This document shows positions 63,701-64,000 of a stretch of 64,000 nucleotides of DNA, piece after piece (positions within the stretch are counted from its first letter, which is position 1; the number at the start of each line of letters is the position of its first letter). Source of the stretch: Selenomonadaceae bacterium. Its GTDB lineage: Bacteria; Bacillota; Negativicutes; Selenomonadales; Selenomonadaceae. The position numbers and the translations under genes were made by a program. A model generated the notes under the pieces. The model did not search any database. It had not been told where the DNA came from and worked only from the letters and a program-made list of their open reading frames with translations. The stretch is from positions 1 through 64,000 of the forward strand of contig JAFWFO010000024.1 in NCBI GenBank assembly GCA_017515635.1, written 5' to 3'.

Positions 63701-64000
63701 CGGGCGGCAAAGTCACCAAAGCCAAGGGCGTCGACGGCTCGATTGACAACCTTGAAAATGCGACAGTCGAAGGAATTGCCGATAAAGCCACCGTCAACGG
63801 CAAAGCTCTCGACGTGGAAGGCGACGAGGACGGCTACAACGCGATTGTCAATGATTCCGTCACAAGCGCGATTACCGACCTTGACAGCGGCGCAAGCGTT
63901 AAATCTGCTCCGAATATGGCAGTCACCACCGACGGCGATGGCGAATTCACATTCGGCGACGACAAATACACAATCAGCAACGGCGGCAATGATGTCACCT
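39766..64000 (+). CDS. Giant repetitive surface-type protein (at least 8,078 codons, 3' end outside window)
   Basis: One open frame from ATG 39766 (AAGGAGACCAATTCTT upstream) to the window end with no stop in 24.2 kb. The N-terminus is MDEFIFDLQRFANAVVLTWG: no hydrophobic signal, but a short FDLQRFAN tag. Residues about 55-260 look like a right-handed beta-helix (GGKLTINGSGTIDGS, ILTITGGTITGKGSGVEM). The remainder is Thr/Asp/Gly/Ala/Val-rich beta repeats with almost no Cys. Recurrent motifs are LWTG...DL...NW, FTVNG.TY.M..IGL, TYQY, IAPT..LDLT and TTDF.T.VTT. Unit periods are about 430-455 residues (47.2-52 kb, 53.7-56 kb) and about 190 residues near 63-64 kb. Likely an adhesin or matrix protein; export route and C-terminal anchor not visible. 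Confidence 0.85.
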   Translation, partial: MDEFIFDLQRFANAVVLTWGTPSGESEATLLADGVKVEKSTGNNTNAYTLTGDSYTVAEGTTLNLDAPLLFTDTTTLTVNGTIQVNSSTTSYGDGSADDFVIGVKAGGKLTINGSGTIDGSTAYNSDKHLNCAVKVTIKGDATSTENGNTTLTVGGTVKIKGYESGISGNGTRHGTTITINGGEISATATPDISGDGTQSTGIYNPQDGILTITGGTITGKGSGVEMRSGTLNVSGGTISSTAESYSTAKNKSSASGATTTGAGIAIAQHTTKKEITANITSGNISGVVALSVTNPESNEATAGDVSVDIKGGTFESTTGGIAIVNTDTRTEEIDTSKATVTGVLLTCEKSETDNDGKLKVTNATLSGTGEIELAKGSTIVFGGKTFTLSEKAEVTVTSDTEITIGNTTFTISDNDDVVATTGSAKFVAAADTITIGADGALTTANQWYKVIAVDGMLELAPTDFGTTDGYKGSVVTSSDGKTTYATLTTNEGGKTYSFAGTDKASALTAITLTGFTDKSVEFGNVATSTSITVGSTPQFTVDTSDFTLAVGADGGVSVNGNVTLNDGTLATSDKNTITANNKVIQATSGNGITVTNNNNTVTIGGLNAEDTFKVGSTTYTMKNLGDTPVAYTGSQILLDDDNNTIAGTDSIDVATLEAATAYTVSNVSNLDIRNNPTVPVVVISNNKLVVKLEKDGTAYKLTSLTEEKIDNFTVNIGTGFVVNFEEFTSTTAPTITAKSATFTVTPTSDTPFTVNTTSSCATINDASAIALTTGTINATSGVKITASDYTVTADTGATITVSSDGKVGGIDNAKTDKFTVTKDETPTTYQYISGDIGLATTNGTNITGIVKTDSFSKNTLTLENVEITNVIAPTEKVLDLTATKLAAGDYTVLNSTTANNITKLATLTYVAATEGENPTSATYELKKVASDVASKITSVNLKDAAATVTTDFDTNVTTTATTGGTFTVNTQKFVGTTGLTIAAKSDGKTATLTSGTVTLAAGESVTDTSANKTVTAGTGTTLTYTADTDTITVTSENGGTFTVDDTTYTKNASGYLTKGTGTDLKLWKGEEYTLGDLAYQSSWSDITIATDNIIQITNNTDTIFATEDGTPLAVCTKKQSNGSQYVELVPYGDSSIDLSKYTINVSDLTSHLFLRHASYSDKETSPTITVSSGAKLKVISYTKPAAGFDVYDSTETTPAWIRKSTSNTNASDEIKFILFDGEIQLKEKQTVYFGSKEGKSLETNVNDFIVSYETATSDGSTTTTTKITPPSGKTTFTFDEKNYTASNSITIEQTVKGEGEDATTTKVTAKNGTSFTIGDTTYNVTSNGVITTTQDNATKVYTGEVTLAGTTAVTFDVDELTNGESMVAVKEAPDGDITIAANDLSKTGEYLVLVDSTSTLSKQYGVLEKTGDNTYTLTQPDDKKILENYTAPSSVTIDSAVAQSGTVTFDSAFVGKKISVGDNQINASLVSDSVFAVGNKDGIAYVTGAGVVTLSGGSIRADNSTQTIALSKAYSISSSKGDGDSLDGVVVSSSGIVGDIENGESFSVNSAEYTYNAKFGLKTSDSILSNSVATVDNNSVMSVKLADLSNKDKFMAIVAPKNSLLAISSSIPSNGIIVDDKDDMSVKYGDFKSSLVSGTKYVTISSDAGNFASADNLSISVGDNTDAFFSLNSADEFKDVTINANSHATFKVTAVGSAKTFTVSGKDEEPTITGATEITLIDGTITATDGQKVKLGEGDNAQTLAVTEGSLVITQDDDDNWTVTGTSAAKFNFNGKNYEINAVTDKVTFTLGENDVSIGSLSENESFTYGENQYSLKSAGRLITSDDDNAYKVYKDSLTDSVTTIELNDNENWNGLVTISSDNLTASIPPANTAQTAIIMDSGFTKTYGTLTSDGKNWSIDSTQEEDALNKIFIGKGNRSVSLSNFFASLPNHSTSIEAEGVATFTVADNETLGFVVTIDGTAASVSDVSSVSLLSGSLTADENIPSVKANNYVVAEASENDSIIVVNDGSGVSVGGLNEGENFKVNTKGYSMTKIGVTDGVSLLADTKPTSNEDKYTLALSDLQDGTWKNLITVGNGLSVDANSDTGFVVSENKESLYAELTGDSATGFTYASVDNADEWTDGKSSAVSINNTTLTLPDDFASIKAIQSQAEFSITAAGNSTYTVKDSSDGASITGANSITQTAGNILLSDSAQSVTAGEDKISFASVNSSATEADGIINVSVTGENVSVGGLDDGESFKVDNETYTVTGNKLTKGDKLWKDSIDSSNKAVDVSKLADEYWTAQIVAPNGELNLTKSNISLAAGGAFIVDSYGSDKIYGTLISVSGGEANAGYSLSADGATASLSSITIDNIYYGGSGKETAVPFIFTEDFANVSITAGDHVFAVTDDTEEFVVKYQPQYPKLSVENAASVSLISGEITPSTEKQKIFTGNDSITAAQGLNVTNDGTVIKISGIGVNVGEGGDTDGKFVVNNTNYQYIAKLGSLVTTDTQGTSITGVVGSTAFNSVSSGNSTGGKFTLGVDDTTNAIAPTKDDSTLDLTEVDEEKTVLSSLNPNDENITKLADLTYSATANAVTFELKQEEGYSGAINSVLLGAEDTKLETDFAIPAVKTSEHNYKSLTYTIGDATYKPDKLNKTNPNSTSAITVAVIEDGASSALTDGKVVLDPDSTDTNFVKVSTDGENTNTIKATEGDGMTVEVATTGEGDAAETTVTIDGLANDDKFTVDDKSYQVMSGNLINVTDKYLWTNTTDTFSDGVTLSELADLDENWLKIRTIDGNLTINDDELFVDGTKQLTKVDLYNSELDKGITYGKLTKNEDDSGKVTSYTLKKVKADTDLTSITLDNTKFSATPTAANDGSGELTITPATETDALKVTGTDKVTLESGTIDATIPVTAGDYTVTASDGAKITVTKEGDAISIGGIDGATDKFTVSDGKNTTTYQFVDNILIKLGTDGKTIEGVVTTGFDTDEGTLSLNDAVTTDAIAPTDGTLDLTTTAATTPGTKTVLSSLDTTKNVTRLADLEVEDATFTFTNPADNVETSITSIKLGATAATVDTPFNTLVTTTAGTGTVTFEVNGNKFAAEKSALEIKSGTASGESTLTKGTVTLNAEEFVTDTDTGKTVTAGTGTTLTYTADTDTVTELSDDESFTVKTTDGTSTEYTMKGIGLTTTEVTGTGSTATTTDKVWTADNETSFTLADLDNSKNWSTFATADEDGTLTIDGDSTAGIIVADDESARLANLEGTAATGFTLTPYTGSKETLSGVTVNGVIATLDPSYTNITANYTTTFTVNPNGKNTFTVNASAKDNDGTASPASVTGATDVNLTSGSLTMKGTTSNATEVPITAGGYTISKLGGSGGGTIVVSATESGDKTTVTVSDIVADEYFTVTDGDGNATTYKKPKGDVGLVAFDSENKLKGVVEGFNSTSKSVELGTDITPALVPDKGKLDLSKVTTNATILDSDTNPTNVIGTLAKGDSGNFTLTPADGFPNFTINTTKLIDSVAMSKNGTGVDKLSVAVAGIKVTTTDADAYTVNDITYTATAPLIITTTADSSTLDTGTVTLGTDAPKVTGTNELKTVEVTAGEITATAQNGAITLSNIGTGTTKDKFTVTTADDKSTDYEMNGIGLTKESGKKVLGDTQPEDAENFSVAVASLDTETWLDVVSEAPLTINAESKDAVVADEDLTNRIGTLKKNSDNTFTLTKGTTDILKEVTVDGVTANFDKDFANLLEITATGGKFTVTELTDTNANFTVTDTAEKTTLANAAKVSLTSGTLSDLTSTTEVTAGDYTITAGSEKIDITVDGDTVKIGGIGAKDETFTVTDNSADSPKSVTYQYFNGILVTVGTDGNTTKITGLVATEDFDATTGTYTLGNPPTSVTAPEDGSLDLSDVTESKTTILSSTDPAATTTPTKLGEITVNEDGSIEVTGTANDINEIKLGTAPQTVTTKFDTTVTTPKAGGIFTVNGEKFAATNDLKIAATYDEAEQSGDATLTTGTVELTEGDIASVKTTAGKELTAGKVASGYDNADGKLIVTATATEATITDFNEGDTVTITDATDNTTVYTKTNIGFVSQNENSDVYNFATIGGDITATALANADWKQAIATSTEKFTLGEKTIPTTYDATKDIVVLGGAENVTDAAVNKNYGTITLGDSTDKFTFKLTGKDVPDEITVNDNYGVGVVATMSNYTDDGIDFTAKDASFTVKAKTSSANGDIANGDGEAAFNVDAAGNYAKVTGSDITVDLTSGTLDATIALEISVGENKVTVTEIVPDTATDNNAVTVITTDGTDLQIGELNTGDTFTINEVNYKMSDIGLLKQKGDEWTFVAEGVTKTGDLATYDYADKDGDELIAVKNGAIDLKNVTGNAQIVDNKDNPQVTYAELTKTDDTWTINKQDDNWDDADPPINTINIGGSVKDLMTDFGATVNTAAGTDTYTVNGNTYTPATATGTLAIAATYDTTADSTLTTGIVKLAKGEFVTPTSENEGKITCTGTQDNASIEVEVSNGEATIKDLDASESFSIETANGTALNFTKSDLTLLNDDKALWVGSSIKGNDASIAANELLNATKDDWKATVEATITDNIPDEKANITLGGTTIANGDYIVVNSKDNPSKLYGQLTVDSTDDTAPYTLATPDPAVTKVLGATTALDSITVTGVSASIAKDFAEVPITANGATFTVTSNANFIVNSPTNTSAHASVVDATSVALTAGTLTTTNENQVAINGITATTGDFDITATTEGTTTTTKLEGLTTGDAFTYGDDTNEYTYNSNVSGFVHDEKLYANVDLTTKDIADITTDANYSTMAEATTDSGVTTLELQEATSTDSAFVFVNSTDAEELRTVYATQTAGTADEGTVIEQVATTGKFAVDASGLANNGKLTVKFDADVTLPEGQATVNGVAFNAAEDITVAATYTDDTTKDATLSLGTVTLDATTATVNTTNGKSVTFIKGDEITVNVDEDNVVTVNDLDEGDSFTINGDDETVYTMGDGVLMKGSEIWTGDISDGVNIADLDASWMSMIAANNGDIAIPAEGVTEGTTYIVVDSLTSPTTAYGMLNLNGETYALTAPDEEKIGDLSTDTPNSITVTGVSATVDESFGEVPITATTAPQDGSAAVSATFGVAFVDDGSVTVDATGDTPKVSAGNGVIESVALTDGTLSTLANVPINDITATVGDFNIIATTDADDETTTKLGALSTGDAFTYNDETFTYNDAVKGFVTGDTDSGYKLYADVDLTTTDIEAITNTDENYLTMIAATGTDSINLELQAAEDGGCVFVDSTDAATLTTIYAKQTEDADNEVTVIDKVSDAENSYTVDATNLAEGGKLTVNFAATVTVPTNETNSRIATINGVDYDANSDITVTTTYDTTGDTPVASSELAAGTVNLSSATEDKVATITIGDKVITALGYVSEEDEKIVTEVTVSVTDETVDGETNKVVSVGALSDYDKFSVTFPNEESASGSTTYNYNVMPNNVLRRVAEEGQDGKTFAGEWSETIPLDKILDESNWGGTIDLLKDPTDLDLTELDDDQKELLESGEPVSIMGKDENDNDKKLATITKKEDGDGNPYYELSDNKGIETVELNDEFDKLTTPDSSVTVTTPAGTNTGEDAKTYSVNGNEFEPAAGEDGSYGALEIQSGADGETATLSDGKVNLTASEDEENPSATESVTPTDGEKITAKTGDLTVDVATEGEGEEAKTTTTVGNIQSGENFTVGEDEYAAGNLKAGDLILTKTETDEEGNTTHKILNQDGQDKDNMSVNTDTLTGEDEWLTALPTDEENVLAIDGTTQAGVIVDDEDAPTAVYGEITNVTTETDDDGEKITDCTLEDTETFTSNPTALAGITIGDNLKAIISAIYKTIQITATAIDDNNEERIATFFANITAGDSSDEDGESEAEETTFTVTTGGQYVKVSTDVTLIDSGIIGVNAGQTIIAGSDTFKANSVNGNMALIYTAPASEEPEENGEDDAANFETVGELNVTNIKSGDDFEINGTQYLMTDVGLFVYNGSDTLQEFVTASLDENGKPVTSILKSALTATQPLLEVKTVDGLETANLADDATTDGTYALVNSKSASTISKMYGTVTKADTNFDFDLNDSAIYATATGSVTVDEKTYAAGTDPITLKTNGTASTLYAGTVTLTGGDNTAIASVTDSATTPNTISAASGTEFTATAEGGALKSVAGIGAGESFTYNGTVYKQTAAGITNEAGDKLNESLSSGTFDLSELTTGFADVLTPDETKAIILGDKTDAVVYDTAELTNKLATLSADASGNLKLSKVKTDLSASDIATVNVNTGANLTTDFATNVATGAAGAVTVNTAAYNGTSDTGLVINATADGSTLYTGTVALDNATYKKVAGANDTIEVSTGNLTATADSGALTIGGIDSNDADEFKVNDINYKMSTAGLFADVTGGKLWTGATDVTDGVNVTDLTTAANWTTMVAAPSGALALDDAAAKLSDTVTAVALVNDTANPTENYGTATFDTTTRLYTITKGTAPNTLASVSLDLSALATNVTLTDFPATVTTQLGTYSVNGNDFNVTAAATFSATSGTAATLTNGTVNLSPDTSVAKTNIVTTTGDNTITDLAGDGITVNVNGSAVTVGELATVGDKFSVGENTYEVTALGLVTGDSIWTGGDYSSVTLTALAGDTWGGIVTLDTNDTNLTVTADNVTAVVVNSDKDTTYGTLTKGTDGYTLTKAANDAGTLPKVTVTDTKINVASDFVGTGFDVTAGDATFTVTEAASGFTADDTGTNPTVTASKLTLTKGAIDAGNQEITVGTHVIEANGLTVSADGKISGVETGDTFTVDGITYTATTAGLYNENGALVPSFADGTYKLDSAEVTTVAVDAAQNLDLTELAAGVYVVVDDATAPTKQLAGLVKTGTTYALTKATGFVDGDIANLEMAAENATVTTNFDTGVTTAQGSNTYTVNGNKFAANNSALEIQSGSANKASTLNEGAIALANNDSVTGTNDTQTVTATAGDGLTATAAGGNITLTGLNSGDAFTAGTNNYRVTDLGLLDSDNDLWTGDAITNGINLSEEGTDALNEDSNWTATVTAKDGALSVDDKTLEKGEEAIVINDPEDTTTYGTLTRDADGNYALTNEVDGAEPTGDLSSVSVDGQAVTMDDDFADVPVTAKASDGSADITGITPSGETFTVDATGDAPKVTGADELTIADGNTIEAEDSDQVINYPTDKGTSATIIEPADSSGNATFQDATVSGLKNTDTVAFTVKDGVLDQIDDLKENETVTVGEGDDAQTYNVTKDTGSTLAKEDDGWNFGDYTPDSVVVNIDADGNITLSESGVKFTNVIDGTTTIDRTATITLADTFKLSDGKSITFNNNYTRRPLTINDSDGNTLVDTLGTASGVTFNKDGVTVEKLSDVESANFYLDLDQALKATDSDAGATVTSNADDNQIGIMGSGATVIAQKDAEIDVPAAVALNLSKGAYNVNDLDLAVAGNTNATVTSDGAIVDLTENAVTAADMSFTGATATKATLTNADEVTVDNGASITGATGKAINLTGEVKLDDNTINAAVATDVTATGTGFNIGENVNFTVTGDTAYKVNLDSLGAVTTLENIGATGGVTIEGLEDYTIKTDKAGKLTVGDQTFTSAGDSTITYSVDSLGAITAISDLANGTIAGDFTDGLLVNNDNIKVSNGTAPISVSADTNGKKTISGVGANASVTAAEGVTQVKTNAAGEFTLGDKVYTVGGDEAVAFNMDDGAVTGVESLEAGIFIIAQDETDFGVNAEDIDIAGNSAVTLTIANSRIVSVAGIDGMIDGVEDATIDAGGTATVNGVSLSGNDGNVTLETSGGTVTKAKGVTGSISGLANATVEDLSGKASVNGTELEIDGSDYDAQVAGGKVASVSGVKDGASIKTAPNMAVVTDGDGEFTFGDDEYSISNGDNDVTFRTDSDTDATSIDSLSGTLTGAFDEPLKVAGADFITGGESVTVVAANNKATSVAGGKEVSGLEDATVTADGDATINGVELSDNSGKVTLETAGGKVTKAKGVDGSIDNLENATVEGIADKATVNGKALDVEGDEDGYNAIVNDSVTSAITDLDSGASVKSAPNMAVTTDGDGEFTFGDDKYTISNGGNDVT
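42801..42857 (+). repeat. Exact 57-base repeat, copy 1
   Basis: Identical to 49119-49175, 6.3 kb away, within the giant gene and in the same frame. It encodes KTVTAGTGTTLTYTADTD with flanking bases. In both copies it lies about 410-420 bases after an IAPT..LDLT motif, so it marks homologous modules. Confidence 0.85.
47170..52700 (+). repeat. Tandem super-repeat of about 1.3-1.4 kb in the giant gene
   Basis: Four diverged units are marked by [I/V]AP..(L)DL[ST] at 47350, 48712, 50077 and 51385 (spacings 1362, 1365 and 1308 bases) and by TYQY/TYQF-type strands about 135-160 bases earlier at 47192, 48575, 49948 and 51250. A further related unit lies at 42.2-42.9 kb. Unit ends are approximate. 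Confidence 0.65.
49119..49175 (+). repeat. Exact 57-base repeat, copy 2
   Basis: Identical to 42801-42857. Perfect identity amid otherwise diverged modules suggests recent copying or gene conversion. Confidence 0.85.
53690..56160 (+). repeat. Second pair of about 1.3-kb repeat units in the giant gene
   Basis: The 21-base stretch encoding TVTGVSA is identical at 53701 and 54991 (1290 apart). LYA.VDLTT.DI..IT recurs at 54082 and 55417, and a FTY.D..T.EYTYN-type segment recurs about 1.32 kb apart. Unit boundaries are approximate. Confidence 0.65.
62850..64000 (+). repeat. About 190-residue repeat near the right edge of the window
   Basis: VTKAKGV(T/D)GSI recurs at 63145 and 63712 (567 bases), and PNMAV.TDGDGEFTFGDD recurs about 573 bases apart (63358 and 63931). 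Local composition shifts to Ser/Gly/Asp and the units are shorter than those upstream. The array continues past the window. Confidence 0.65.

Noticed and set aside
39766..64000. Giant gene as non-coding satellite-like DNA
   Set aside because: A single frame stays open for over 8,000 codons and repeats are conserved as protein motifs with third-position divergence, which indicates selection on coding sequence.

Overview
The window looks like chromosomal DNA of an anaerobic Negativicute (a Gram-negative-walled Firmicute such as a Selenomonas relative). This rests on gene content and order: dprA-topA-trmFO-hslV-hslU, prpC-prkC-rsgA-rpe, Na+-pump decarboxylase beta and gamma subunits, a FliB-type flagellin methylase, many TTG and GTG starts, and strong GGAGG ribosome sites. 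The genus is not determined. No rRNA, tRNA, CRISPR array or prophage was seen.

Layout. 1-300: the 5' end of an IS110-family transposase gene (minus strand) and its non-coding left end. 356-961: a LUD-domain protein. 1103-28324: almost all minus strand. In it are a secreted GH84 hexosaminidase translationally coupled to a CofE-like ligase, a small siroheme/4Fe-4S protein with an adenine deaminase and an NCS2 purine permease, and a PTS/PHP/TPR/rpe cluster. Next come rsgA, a TPR-holin gene split by an in-frame stop, the PASTA kinase/PP2C pair, a large TadE/TadG-like protein, cbiE (plus strand), pgeF, surE, ftsY, two LPP20/FlgT-like exported proteins and fliB. 28447-34735: the plus-strand dprA-topA-trmFO-hslV-hslU operon, in which the TopA homologue has lost catalytic residues. 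34834-39427: a BspA-type LRR protein, tmcAL, a kinase-like fragment, and the oadG and oadB genes. 39766 to the window end: one uninterrupted reading frame of at least 8,078 codons encoding a giant Thr/Asp/Gly/Ala-rich repeat protein that runs off the right edge.

How the genes fit together. ade and its permease form an adenine salvage unit behind a near-consensus promoter. prpC and prkC form the usual phosphatase/PASTA kinase pair, but the kinase has HCD instead of HRD. The gene between prkC and rsgA is an exported TPR protein ending in a phage-type holin domain and now carries an internal TAA. HslV and HslU form an ATP-dependent protease. OadG and OadB are membrane parts of a Na+ pump whose carboxyltransferase is not here.

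Most unusual signals: (1) the giant repeat ORF, with no signal peptide but a short FDLQRFAN N-terminal tag and nested long-period repeats; (2) a catalytically degenerate TopA at the standard topA locus; (3) the TPR-holin fusion; (4) two families of 7-bp-unit tandem repeats placed just upstream of genes, one flanked by a 13-bp direct repeat that looks like a target duplication.
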